Below are positions 1-6,264 of a stretch of DNA of 7,824 nt, in pieces. The notes under the pieces are model-generated. The model was not told the origin of the DNA. It ran no database searches and was given only the letters and a program-made list of their open reading frames with translations. Numbering within the stretch: the first letter of the stretch is position 1; every line of letters starts with the position of its first letter. Source of the DNA: Desulfovibrio sp. (lineage in GTDB: Bacteria > Desulfobacterota > Desulfovibrionia > Desulfovibrionales > Desulfovibrionaceae); contig JAIWOE010000174.1 of assembly GCA_020217165.1 (NCBI GenBank), forward strand, positions 1 through 7,824, in the 5' to 3' direction. The translations under genes were made by a program, and so were the position numbers.

Positions 1-89
1 TCCTTGCATGGTACGCCGGCGGTGGCGCACACCTCGGCCATGCGGGTGCCCAGGCCGGCGGCGGGGATGATGCAAACAGCATGGTTCAT
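1..89 (-). CDS. Nucleotidyltransferase, N-terminal fragment (runs off left edge)
   Basis: Reading the minus strand from an ATG at 89-87 gives 29 codons up to the window edge, beginning MNHAVCIIPAAGLGTRMAEV and continuing to a terminal Lys near GVPCK. The segment IIPAAGLGTRM is the glycine-rich nucleotide-binding loop that opens nucleotidyltransferases (sugar-1-phosphate nucleotidyltransferases of the GalU/RmlA type, and more distantly IspD/MobA-type cytidylyl- and guanylyltransferases). In such enzymes a Lys follows about ten or more residues later, as here. The loop binds the NTP that is condensed with a phosphorylated substrate. The substrate cannot be told from this fragment. The gene is divergent from the aminotransferase operon, with 204 bases between the two starts. 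No strong ribosome site precedes the ATG, so the exact start is less sure than the family. Confidence 0.6.
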   Translation of the reverse strand, partial: MNHAVCIIPAAGLGTRMAEVCATAGVPCK

Positions 90-183
90 GGCCGCAAGGG
101 ATGCCCCAGGCCAGGACGCAGGTCAAGACCGTGGGCGGGGAACATCGTTGCGGGAAATCCTTAGGTTCTTCCTGCATCAGACT

Positions 184-212
184 TTGACAGCCGTGGCGTC
201 CAGTCGTACAAG
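184..212 (+). promoter_or_regulatory. Sigma-70-type promoter of the aminotransferase-hom operon
   Basis: A perfect -35 hexamer TTGACA (184-189) is followed, after a 17-base spacer, by TACAAG (207-212), which matches four of six positions of the -10 consensus. Transcription would begin near 219 and give a leader of about 75 bases before the ATG at 294. This is the best promoter match in the window, and it lies where an operon promoter is expected. It was read by eye and no start site has been mapped. Confidence 0.55.
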
Positions 213-228
213 GTCTTGATATGCTGCA

Positions 229-274
229 GGGTGCGCAGCCAGAGGCACCCGGTCTTCGGGCGCGGCAGCCGCCC
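229..274 (+). promoter_or_regulatory. Leader with overlapping alternative stem-loops
   Basis: Three short inverted repeats lie in tandem in the predicted leader. GGGTGC (229-234) pairs with GCACCC (245-250). CCCG (248-251) pairs with CGGG (257-260). GGGCG (258-262) pairs with CGCCC (270-274). Neighbouring stems share bases, so the middle one excludes the other two, as in an attenuator-like switch. No U-run follows the last stem, and no run of Thr or other regulatory codons is evident, so classical attenuation is not supported. The last stem ends only four bases before the ribosome site. In GC-rich DNA such stems can arise by chance. Confidence 0.25.
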
Positions 275-278
275 ATTC

Positions 279-286
279 AAGGAGAG
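279..286 (+). promoter_or_regulatory. Ribosome binding site deciding the alaC start
   Basis: AAGGAGAG lies seven bases before the ATG at 294. It selects that codon over the in-frame TTG at 216, which would add 26 residues that look unlike the family and would lie at or before the predicted transcription start. Confidence 0.7.
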
Positions 287-293
287 CCCCTTC

Positions 294-1481
294 ATGAACC
301 AGGAAATGTTTTCGCGCATGCACCGTTTGCCGCCGTACGTGTTTGCGATGGTGACGGAACTCAAGACCCAGTTGCGGCGGCAGAATGTGGACATCGTGGA
401 CCTCGGCATGGGCAACCCGGACATTCCCACGCCCCAGCACATCGTGGACAAGCTGTGCGAGGCCTCGCACAAGCCCGTGAACCACCGCTATTCCATGTCC
501 CGCGGCCTGCCCAACCTGCGCAAGGCCATTGCCGGCTGGTACCAGCGTCGCTACGACGTGCATCTGGACCCGGAAACCGAGTGCATCGTCACCATGGGCG
601 CCAAGGAAGGCCTCTCCCACCTGGCCCTGGTCATGCTCTCCCCGGGGGATGTGGTCTTTGCCACCGACCCGGCCTACCCCATCCACCCGTATGCCGCCAT
701 CATCTCCGGAGCAGACGTGCGCCGCATTCCCCTGGGCGTGGACCGGGACTTTTTTGCCGACCTGCAGGTGGCCATGCAGCAGACATGGCCGCGCCCCAAG
801 CTCCTGGTCATCAGCTACCCGCAGAACCCCACCGCCGCCACGGTGGAGTTGTCGTTCTTTCAGAAGATTGTGGATTTTGCCAAGGAAAACAAAATCTTCG
901 TCATTCATGACCTGGCCTATGCCGACTTGGTGTTCGATGGCTACAAAGCCCCCTCCTTCCTCCAGGCCAAGGGTGCCAAGGATGTGGGGGTGGAGTTCTT
1001 CTCCCTGTCCAAGAGTTACTCCATGGCCGGCTGGCGCGTGGGCTTCTGCTGCGGCAACCGGGAAATGGTCTATGCCCTGCAGCGCATCAAAAGCTACCTG
1101 GATTACGGCATCTTCCAGCCCATCCAGATTGCCGCCATCGTGGCCTTGAACGGGCCGCAGGATTGCGTGACCGACATCTGCAACATTTACAAAGAACGCC
1201 GCGACGTGCTCTGCGAAGGCCTGAACCGCGCCGGATGGGTCGTGACGCCGCCCAAGGCCACCATGTTCGTCTGGGCCAAGATTCCGGAGCCCTTCCGGCA
1301 CATGGGGTCCGTGGAGTTTTCCAAACTCCTGCTGCGCGAGGGCCATGTGGCCGTCTCCCCGGGCCTGGGCTTTGGCCATTACGGCGACGAATTCGTGCGT
1401 TTTGCCCTCATCGAGAACAACCACCGCATCAACCAGGCCGTTCGCGGCATCAAGAAAGTGCTTTCCGGAGGCCAGCCATGA
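294..1481 (+). CDS. alaC: AlaC-type PLP aminotransferase
   Basis: This 395-residue protein is a fold-type I, class I/II aminotransferase. It closely resembles, from memory, E. coli AlaC (YfdZ), which transfers an amino group between glutamate and pyruvate to make alanine. Shared segments include RLPPYVF (residues 11-17), the MGNPD loop (39-43), HDLAYAD (205-211), and the C-terminal run [20 protein letters not shown] (355-374). The expected cofactor and substrate residues are present: Asn178 in YPQNPT, Asp206 and Tyr209 for the pyridine ring and phenol oxygen, the Schiff-base Lys240 in [15 protein letters not shown], Arg248 for phosphate, and Arg369 for the substrate carboxylate. There is no signal peptide, so it is cytosolic. 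The length is normal for the family. The stop overlaps the hom start (ATGA), so the two are probably translationally coupled. In this operon a role in aspartate-family metabolism is possible. The family is clear, but the in vivo substrate pair is inferred. Confidence 0.9.
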   Translation: MNQEMFSRMHRLPPYVFAMVTELKTQLRRQNVDIVDLGMGNPDIPTPQHIVDKLCEASHKPVNHRYSMSRGLPNLRKAIAGWYQRRYDVHLDPETECIVTMGAKEGLSHLALVMLSPGDVVFATDPAYPIHPYAAIISGADVRRIPLGVDRDFFADLQVAMQQTWPRPKLLVISYPQNPTAATVELSFFQKIVDFAKENKIFVIHDLAYADLVFDGYKAPSFLQAKGAKDVGVEFFSLSKSYSMAGWRVGFCCGNREMVYALQRIKSYLDYGIFQPIQIAAIVALNGPQDCVTDICNIYKERRDVLCEGLNRAGWVVTPPKATMFVWAKIPEPFRHMGSVEFSKLLLREGHVAVSPGLGFGHYGDEFVRFALIENNHRINQAVRGIKKVLSGGQP

Positions 1482-2773
1482 TCGAATCCTATGGCAAGCC
1501 GCCGCTGCGCCTGGGCCTTGCCGGCCTGGGCGTAGTGGGCGGGGGGGTGGCCCGTCTGCTCCACGATAATCGCGAGATGATTCAGTCCCGCTGCGGTCGG
1601 GAAATCATTCTCAAGACCGTGGTGGCCCGTTCCGCCAACAAGCCCAGGATGGGCGCGGCCCTCTCCGCCCAGTGCACCACCAGCCTGCTGGACATCGCCA
1701 CCGATCCTGAAATCGACGTGGTGTTGGAGCTCATCGGCGGCGCCACGGATGCGCATGCCCTCATCCGCACGGCCCTGGAACACGGCAAGCACGTGGTCAC
1801 GGCCAACAAAAAGCTCCTGGCCGAGCACGGACGCGAGCTGTTCACCCTGGCGGCGGAGAAGGGGCTGCACCTGGGATTCGAAGCCAGCGTGGGGGGCGGC
1901 ATTCCCATTGTCCAACCCCTCAAGGAAACCCTGGCTGCCAATCGGCTGCACAGCCTCATGGGAATTCTCAATGGCACGGCCAACTTCATCCTCTCGCACA
2001 TGAGCGAGACGGGCATGCCCTTTGCCGAGGCCCTGAAACTGGCCCAGGAAAAAGGCTTTGCCGAGGCCGATCCCACCCTGGACATCGAAGGCATAGACGC
2101 AGCCCACAAACTGGTGCTGACCATCATGCTCGCCTTCGGCGTGCACTTTCCCCTGGATAAGCTGCGCATCTGGGGCATTACCATGGTCCGGCCCATGGAC
2201 ATCGCCTTCGCCAGGGACCTGGGGTACACCATCAAGCTCATCGCCGGGGCGCGCACCGTGGCTGGGGCCGTGGAGGCCGGGGTGTATCCTGCCCTCATCC
2301 CCAACCATTACCTCCTCGCCGCGGTGAGCGGCTCCTTCAACGCCCTGCGGGTGAACGGCAACGCCGGCCCGGTGATGCTCTACGGCCACGGCGCGGGAGA
2401 CATGCCCACGGCCAGCGCCGTGCTGGCGGACGTGATGACCATTGCCCGCGACACCCCACCCCAGAATCTGGGCTTCCCTGCACCCTTCCTGCCCGAGGCG
2501 GAAATCCATGACCTGGACGAAGCCGTCTCTCCCCATTACCTGCGCATCATGGTTCCGGACCGGCCTGGCATGCTGCGGGACATTGGCGGTGTGATGGCGG
2601 ACTTCGGTATCTCCCTCAAACAGGTGGTGCAAAAGGGTGAGGACGCCGGCGAAGGCGTGCCCATCGTGTTCCTGACCCACGAGGCCACGGCCACGGCCGT
2701 GCATGCCGCCATGCGCAGCCTGGAAAAAATGGGCCTGCCCAAGGCGCCCATCATCCATTACAGGATTTTGTAA
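1478..2773 (+). CDS. hom: Homoserine dehydrogenase with C-terminal ACT domain
   Basis: This 431-residue enzyme reduces aspartate-4-semialdehyde to homoserine using NAD(P)H, the branch step toward threonine and methionine. Its N-terminal Rossmann domain has [13 protein letters not shown] (residues 13-25). N110-K111-K112 in TANKKLL is the conserved lysine region. The catalytic domain shows [11 protein letters not shown] (134-144), LNGTANFI (164-171), and the active-site run with Glu196, Asp202, Asp207 and Lys211 in [16 protein letters not shown], which matches the catalytic Asp/Lys spacing of yeast Hom6. A C-terminal ACT domain (about 354-430, starting [17 protein letters not shown]) is the usual site of threonine feedback. 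This is the standard bacterial monofunctional form and is not fused to aspartate kinase. The ATG at 1478 overlaps the alaC stop and has GGAGG at 1467-1471, six bases upstream. The next gene follows the TAA without a gap. Confidence 0.95.
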   Translation: MIESYGKPPLRLGLAGLGVVGGGVARLLHDNREMIQSRCGREIILKTVVARSANKPRMGAALSAQCTTSLLDIATDPEIDVVLELIGGATDAHALIRTALEHGKHVVTANKKLLAEHGRELFTLAAEKGLHLGFEASVGGGIPIVQPLKETLAANRLHSLMGILNGTANFILSHMSETGMPFAEALKLAQEKGFAEADPTLDIEGIDAAHKLVLTIMLAFGVHFPLDKLRIWGITMVRPMDIAFARDLGYTIKLIAGARTVAGAVEAGVYPALIPNHYLLAAVSGSFNALRVNGNAGPVMLYGHGAGDMPTASAVLADVMTIARDTPPQNLGFPAPFLPEAEIHDLDEAVSPHYLRIMVPDRPGMLRDIGGVMADFGISLKQVVQKGEDAGEGVPIVFLTHEATATAVHAAMRSLEKMGLPKAPIIHYRIL

Positions 2774-4006
2774 ATGCCGGACGCACCTTCCCGCAAGTAT
2801 CTGTTTCTCATCGCCGACGGCATGGGAGACTGGCCCATGCAGGAGCTGGGCGGCAAAACCGTACTGGGGGCAGCCAATACCCCGGCCATGGACGCCATGG
2901 CCCGCCAGGGCCTGGCCGGCCTGTGCCGCACCATCCCTCCGGGAATGCCCCCTGGCTCCGACGTGGCGAACATGAGCCTGCTCGGCTACGACCCCGCCGC
3001 CAACCACACCGGCCGCGGGCCCATCGAAGCCGCCGCCCAGGGGCTGGCCTTGGCGCCGGACGATCTCGTCTGGCGCTGCAATCTGGTGGATCTCACCGCC
3101 CTTGCCCCCCACGGCATCATGCGGGACTACTCCTCCGGGCACATCACCACCGAGGCTGCTCGGACCCTCATCGCGCAGATGCAGGCGACCCTGCCCTCCC
3201 TGCAGGACGGCCCCTTGCAGCTCATCCCCGGCATCCAATATCGCCACCTGCTGGTCCAGAAGGGAGGCGCCACCGGGCCGGATGCGACCCTGCATATCCG
3301 TCCGCCCCACGACCTGACCGACAAGCCCATTGCCGACGACGTGGCTGCCTACGCCAGCTCCGCCGCCCTGGCGCCCCTGCTGCAGGAGGCCGCCGCCTTC
3401 CTGGCCGGGCCGCACAATCCCACCAGGGCCCGCTCCCTGTGGCCCTGGGGCCAGGGACGTCCCCTGCATCTGGAGGATTTCCACCGCAAGACCGGCCTGC
3501 GCGGCGCGGTGATGAGCGCCGTGGATCTCATCAACGGCCTGGGACGCGCCGCTGGCATGACCGTGCTGCACGCCGAGGGCATTACTGGCCTGCTGGATAC
3601 CAACTATGAAGGCAAGGTTCAGGCAGCCATGGATTTTCTGGACAGTGGCGGCGATTTCGTCTTCCTGCATGTGGAAGCGCCGGACGAATGCGGCCACGCT
3701 GGCAACATGGAAGACAAAATCGAATCTATCCAGCGGTTTGACGCCCGCGTGGTGCAGCCGTTGTACCAGCGTTACGGGCAGACGGACGCCGTGTTCTGCA
3801 TTGCCTGCGACCACCTGACGCCCCTGGAGGTCCGCACGCATGTCCCCGAACCGGTGCCGTTTTTGCTGTACTGGAACGGCTGCCACCTCTGCGCCGGGTT
3901 GTCCGTCTTCACCGAAGCCACCGCCGCCAACACCGGGCTGGTCATCGAACCAGGGCATACACTGCTGGACTGGATTGTGCGCACCACCGGAGGACGACAG
4001 GCATGA
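2774..4006 (+). CDS. apgM-family phosphoglycerate mutase-like protein, proposed homoserine kinase
   Basis: This 410-residue protein belongs to the alkaline phosphatase superfamily, in the archaeal-type cofactor-independent phosphoglycerate mutase group. Visible metal and catalytic positions are Asp15 in FLIADGMGDWP, the likely nucleophile Ser68 in DVANMSLLGYDP, Asp304 and His308 in EAPDECGHAG, Asp346-His347 in CDHLTP, and His357 in HVPEPVPF. The run WPWGQGRP (223-230) is typical of this subgroup. Members sitting next to hom are annotated as proposed homoserine kinases (from memory, the TIGRFAM 'proposed homoserine kinase' model), replacing the GHMP-type ThrB. Homoserine phosphate would then feed threonine synthase. 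The context fits strongly: it starts directly after the hom stop and overlaps the thioesterase start (ATGA). The ribosome site is weak (AGGA at 2762-2765), so it probably depends on coupling from hom. A true glycolytic mutase role is the alternative. The superfamily is certain, but the substrate is inferred. Confidence 0.8.
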   Translation: MPDAPSRKYLFLIADGMGDWPMQELGGKTVLGAANTPAMDAMARQGLAGLCRTIPPGMPPGSDVANMSLLGYDPAANHTGRGPIEAAAQGLALAPDDLVWRCNLVDLTALAPHGIMRDYSSGHITTEAARTLIAQMQATLPSLQDGPLQLIPGIQYRHLLVQKGGATGPDATLHIRPPHDLTDKPIADDVAAYASSAALAPLLQEAAAFLAGPHNPTRARSLWPWGQGRPLHLEDFHRKTGLRGAVMSAVDLINGLGRAAGMTVLHAEGITGLLDTNYEGKVQAAMDFLDSGGDFVFLHVEAPDECGHAGNMEDKIESIQRFDARVVQPLYQRYGQTDAVFCIACDHLTPLEVRTHVPEPVPFLLYWNGCHLCAGLSVFTEATAANTGLVIEPGHTLLDWIVRTTGGRQA

Positions 4007-4437
4007 CGGACACCCGCCGCGAGCGCGAGGCCTTTCCCGCCAACGACACCTGGTACGCCCACCGCATTTCTTACGGGGAGACGGACCAGATGGGCATATT
4101 GTATTATGGCGAATACCTGCACCTGTTCGAACGCGCCCGCAGCCAGCTCATCCGCGAACGGGGCATGAGCAACGCCGAAGTGGAACGCCGCGGCATCTTG
4201 CTGCCGGTGCGCGAGGCCAGTGTGCGCTACCGCGCGCCCTCTCGCTACGACGAGCTGATTTACGTGCATACCGGCATCAGCATGTGGAGCCGGGCCTCCA
4301 TCACCTTTGTCTATGAGGTGTTCAACGAGGCCAAGGACAAGCTGCTGGCCACGGGCCACACCCAGCATGCCTGCGTGGGGCCGGACTTCAAGCCCGTGGC
4401 GGCTCCGGCTTGGCTCAAGGAAATGCTGGGGAACTGA
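4003..4437 (+). CDS. YbgC/4HBT-type acyl-CoA thioesterase
   Basis: This 144-residue protein has the single hotdog fold of the YbgC / 4-hydroxybenzoyl-CoA thioesterase family, whose members hydrolyse acyl-CoA thioesters in the cytosol. The signature is near the N-terminus: YGETDQMGILYYGEYLHLFE (residues 24-43). It contains the catalytic Asp28, the following Gly31 and Tyr35, and the helix ending FERAR. A conserved strand RYRAPSRYDELIYVHT lies at residues 75-90. The length is normal. GGAGGA at 3989-3994 sits eight bases before the ATG, and the ATG overlaps the upstream stop (ATGA), so it is part of the operon. YbgC genes are often found beside tol-pal, but not here. A link to amino-acid synthesis is not obvious, so the gene may simply be carried along or may recycle CoA esters. 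The family is clear and the substrate unknown. Confidence 0.88.
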   Translation: MTDTRREREAFPANDTWYAHRISYGETDQMGILYYGEYLHLFERARSQLIRERGMSNAEVERRGILLPVREASVRYRAPSRYDELIYVHTGISMWSRASITFVYEVFNEAKDKLLATGHTQHACVGPDFKPVAAPAWLKEMLGN

Positions 4438-4491
4438 TTGTCCAATTCCCTGACTAGCTCCACGCCCCCCTCGCCCGAGGGAGTTCGCATG

Positions 4492-4524
4492 AAAAAAACG
4501 CCCCTCCCGGCCGGGAGGGGCGTT
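4492..4524 (-). terminator. Intrinsic terminator of the outer-membrane protein gene, possibly bidirectional
   Basis: Left arm AACGCCCCTCCCGG (4497-4510) is exactly complementary to right arm CCGGGAGGGGCGTT (4511-4524). This makes a perfect 28-base palindrome that can fold with a GGCC apex. On its left, 4492-4498 is seven A's. A minus-strand transcript leaving the beta-barrel gene at 4548 would therefore form a very stable GC hairpin followed by a U-run, a classic intrinsic terminator. On the plus strand only CGTTCTG follows, so ending of the hom operon here is plausible but weaker. A smaller CCCTC/GAGGG hairpin (4468-4481) lies between it and the thioesterase stop. Confidence 0.85.
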
Positions 4525-4547
4525 CTGCTATCTAGGCACTAAGGCAA

Positions 4548-5102
4548 CTAGAACACGATGCTCATGCCGAGGTTGCCACCCCAGGCGTCCAGGCCGTGCC
4601 GGCTGAAGCCGATGCGCTGGTAGCGGCCGCCCAGGTCCAGGGAAAACTGGTCAGTGACGTCAATGGTCACACCCAGATCCACCGGCAGGGTCAGGGAGCT
4701 GTAGTAGCCATTGTACACCAGGCGCTCATCCGTAAACAGGCCGCCCAGACCGGTGCCAATGTACATGGAGGCCTGCTCGGCGGTGAAGGGATAGTACCGG
4801 ATAAGGCCGTTGAAGCCAAACCCGTTGGCGGCGTCGTAGCGGTTGTGCCAGTAGCCACTGCGGGAGTTCATGGACAGGTAGTAGCCCAGGAATTCCCCGC
4901 CAAGGGCCAGGCCGTCCGTGACAAACACGCCGGCGGAAAGGCCATAGGTGAAGATGGTGGACACGTCCTTGGAGCTGGTTCCGTACAGGCCGACTTCGGG
5001 CTGAATGTAGAACCGTTCCGCATCAGTCGAAGCGGCCTGCGCAGTCACCGCACCCAAGGTCAGGGCGAGGGCCAAGCTGGCAAGCAACAATAGCTTTTTC
5101 AT
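4548..5102 (-). CDS. Small exported outer-membrane beta-barrel protein
   Basis: The product has 184 residues. It begins MKKLLLLASLALALTLGAVT, a classic signal peptide, with likely cleavage after AQA near residue 23. The mature part of about 160 residues is made of alternating hydrophobic/aromatic strands such as FYIQPEVGLYG, YGLSAGVFV, LALGGEFLGYYL, FGFNGLIRYYPF, MYIGTGLGGLF and FSLDLGGRYQRIGF. It ends GGNLGMSIVF with a terminal Phe, the usual Bam-complex recognition end. This fits an eight-stranded barrel of the OmpX/OmpW/OmpA-N class. No specific family is recognised, and ligand or role cannot be stated. AAGGAG (plus-strand positions 5109-5114) lies six bases before the chosen ATG. A longer in-frame start at 5177 would put 25 polar residues before the signal peptide and is rejected. 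It is convergent with the hom operon and divergent from the next gene. Confidence 0.85.
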   Translation of the reverse strand: MKKLLLLASLALALTLGAVTAQAASTDAERFYIQPEVGLYGTSSKDVSTIFTYGLSAGVFVTDGLALGGEFLGYYLSMNSRSGYWHNRYDAANGFGFNGLIRYYPFTAEQASMYIGTGLGGLFTDERLVYNGYYSSLTLPVDLGVTIDVTDQFSLDLGGRYQRIGFSRHGLDAWGGNLGMSIVF

Positions 5103-5239
5103 GGCGATCTCCTTCCAACTGGTATTCGAGTAAAAGCCTCCGCGACTTTCGCGTTTCACGCTGCAACAACTCATCAAGCCATTACTGCAAGGAAAGCCGG
5201 GTTGGCAACAGTTTTCTTGAGATTCTTTAGACTCTGGAT

Positions 5240-5267
5240 TTCACTTATTATCGACGAAATTTATAAT
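5240..5267 (+). promoter_or_regulatory. Possible promoter of the exported protein gene
   Basis: TTCACT (5240-5245, four of six -35 matches) is followed by a 16-base spacer and a perfect TATAAT (5262-5267). A start near 5274 would leave a leader of about 200 bases before the ATG at 5477. Evidence is by eye only. The second TATAAT at 5359 is a competing candidate with a shorter leader but lacks a -35. Confidence 0.35.
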
Positions 5268-5401
5268 ACAATAGCACAGGCAGATGCATGGGGCAAGTGG
5301 GGTTTGCCAGGAAATTGACTGGAAGACACAGCGTAAGCCCCCCATTGTGCACGGCCCTTATAATATGATATGTAGGTAACTCGTGTGCCATTCCTTACGA
5401 A

Positions 5402-5415
5402 TCATTCATGAATGA
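5402..5415. repeat. 14-base perfect palindrome, possible operator
   Basis: TCATTCATGAATGA reads identically on both strands. It lies 61 bases before the chosen start of the exported protein gene, downstream of both candidate -10 elements, where a repressor site could sit. It also contains an ATG (5408) that is in frame with the gene but has no ribosome site. No regulator is identified. Confidence 0.35.
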
Positions 5416-5464
5416 AAACTCAGGGCGGCATTTTGGACCGTACCCCGCGGGCCAGCCGCACCAG

Positions 5465-5472
5465 AAGGAGGA
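5465..5472 (+). promoter_or_regulatory. Ribosome binding site deciding the exported protein start
   Basis: AAGGAGGA lies four bases before the ATG at 5477 and supports that codon over the in-frame ATG at 5408. The choice also places the signal peptide at the very N-terminus. Confidence 0.7.
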
Positions 5473-5476
5473 CACC

Positions 5477-6121
5477 ATGGGCAACGTGTTGCATCGTCTT
5501 GTATTGCTGGTGCTTGCGTGTTCCTTGCTGGGCTTCGCCTCTCCCGCGAACGCCCAATTCGGTTTGCCCCTGCCGGACCTCGGCGCCATCGCCAAACAAA
5601 AAAAGGGGGGCGCCACAGGTGCCGATGCAATGGGAGGGGCGGGTGCCAAGACCTTCTCTGCCCCCACCACCTTCCGCAACACGGACAGGCGGTTCGAATT
5701 CACCATTCCTGCAGGGTGGATGCAGGAATCCGGCGACGTGCAGTCAGAGCAGGGAGCCGTCTTCCAAAAGGCGGATCGCACCATCTCCTTCAACTTTCAC
5801 ATGACGCAAATGGTCCCAAGTTTTCCTGCATCTGCCAGCGTAACGGCTTCCCTTAAGCAGGCAAATGAAGAAATTCAAATCAAAAAACTCCTTTCCGCCA
5901 AGCGGCGTGATGGTGGCGTCAAGGCTCCGGGTACGCCGCGGGTCATTGGATGGGAGACAACGGAATCTGAAAAAGGATCCGGAGGTTTCCAGCGTATCAT
6001 CTGGCAATGCTACGATCAGGATAATTATTACTTTAACTTCATGGTTGCCACGGAACCACAGCACTTCCAGTCTGCCAGGGCGGAAATGCAGAAGATCATC
6101 GACTCCATTACATTCAAATAA
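5477..6121 (+). CDS. Exported protein of unknown function
   Basis: The product has 214 residues and I do not recognise its family. It begins MGNVLHRLVLLVLACSLLGF, a signal peptide, with likely cleavage after ANA at residue 26. A Cys at 15 in VLAC is a poor lipobox and lies inside the hydrophobic core. A Gly/Ala/Lys-rich linker (about 40-60) leads to a domain starting FRNTDRRFEFTIPAGWMQE (66-84). A strand opening with a 'FxFTIPxGW' motif, followed by a long helix and ending with a helix and strand (MQKIIDSITFK), loosely recalls the PsbP/Mog1/DcrB-like fold. This is a resemblance only. The mature protein is probably periplasmic. AAGGAGGA (5465-5472) four bases before the ATG fixes the start. 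The in-frame ATG at 5408 lacks such a site and would bury the signal peptide. The gene lies 152 bases upstream of the kinase, on the same strand. Confidence 0.8.
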   Translation: MGNVLHRLVLLVLACSLLGFASPANAQFGLPLPDLGAIAKQKKGGATGADAMGGAGAKTFSAPTTFRNTDRRFEFTIPAGWMQESGDVQSEQGAVFQKADRTISFNFHMTQMVPSFPASASVTASLKQANEEIQIKKLLSAKRRDGGVKAPGTPRVIGWETTESEKGSGGFQRIIWQCYDQDNYYFNFMVATEPQHFQSARAEMQKIIDSITFK

Positions 6122-6169
6122 CCGACCACTTCCAGCGCGACCGCCCTCACTAAAACTGCCAGTTCTACC

Positions 6170-6194
6170 CCGCGGGACTTCATTTTTCCCGCGG
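6170..6194 (+). terminator. Stem-loop after the exported protein gene, possible weak terminator
   Basis: CCGCGGGA (6170-6177) pairs perfectly with TCCCGCGG (6187-6194) around the nine-base loop CTTCATTTT. It lies 49 bases after the stop. The T-run is in the loop, and AGTGATATAC follows the stem, so it lacks the U-tail of a standard intrinsic terminator. It could stabilise the 3' end of the message or reduce read-through into the kinase gene. Confidence 0.35.
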
Positions 6195-6205
6195 AGTGAT
6201 ATACC

Positions 6206-6235
6206 AGGACATAACGCAGGATTTTTCGGGATAAT
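6206..6235 (+). promoter_or_regulatory. Possible promoter of the kinase gene
   Basis: AGGACA (6206-6211, four of six -35 matches) and GATAAT (6230-6235, five of six -10 matches) are separated by 18 bases. Transcription would start near 6242, about 32 bases before the ATG at 6274. This would give the kinase its own promoter after the stem-loop at 6170-6194. It was read by eye. Confidence 0.4.
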
Positions 6236-6264
6236 GGCGGAATCCTCATCGGCAATGGCATCTC

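Larger units (their letters stand above)
5103..5476. other. Divergent intergenic region with promoter-like sequence
   Basis: These 374 bases separate the divergent starts at 5102 (minus) and 5477 (plus). The stretch from about 5215 to 5275 is clearly richer in A and T than the rest of the window, as expected for promoters in a GC-rich genome. It carries TATAAT on the plus strand at 5262-5267 and GATAAT on the minus strand (plus positions 5247-5252), the latter without a convincing -35. A second TATAAT occurs at 5359-5364, also without a good -35. A small inverted repeat GGCAA-N7-TTGCC lies at 5292-5308. No RNA gene or credible coding region was seen. Confidence 0.5.

Noticed and set aside
216..293. 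26-residue N-terminal extension of the aminotransferase from a TTG start
   Set aside because: It has no ribosome site, lies about where the predicted transcript begins, and the strong AAGGAGAG before 294 gives the family-typical N-terminus.
177..1424. Minus-strand open frame of 415 codons opposite the aminotransferase
   Set aside because: It is antisense to a full-length enzyme with every catalytic residue, has biased composition and no recognisable motif.
1541..1547. G7 tract inside hom as a possible switch
   Set aside because: It encodes the invariant Gly-rich nucleotide loop (VVGGGVA), so codon need explains it.
1379..3958. Very long minus-strand open frame (859 codons) opposite hom and the apgM-like gene
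   Set aside because: It is antisense to two clearly recognised genes, its translation is rich in Gly, His, Gln and Val with no domain, and such mirror frames are common in GC-rich coding DNA.
4596..5093. Plus-strand open frame opposite the beta-barrel gene
   Set aside because: The opposite strand has a signal peptide, barrel strands, terminal Phe, ribosome site and terminator; this frame has none of these.
5293..5309. Sigma-54-like TGGCA...TTGC element on the minus strand before the beta-barrel gene
   Set aside because: The two boxes are two bases farther apart than the strict -24/-12 spacing allows.
5519..5521. Cys15 of the exported protein as a lipoprotein acylation site
   Set aside because: The preceding residues VLA fit the lipobox poorly, and a long hydrophobic stretch plus an ANA cleavage site follows, favouring signal peptidase I.
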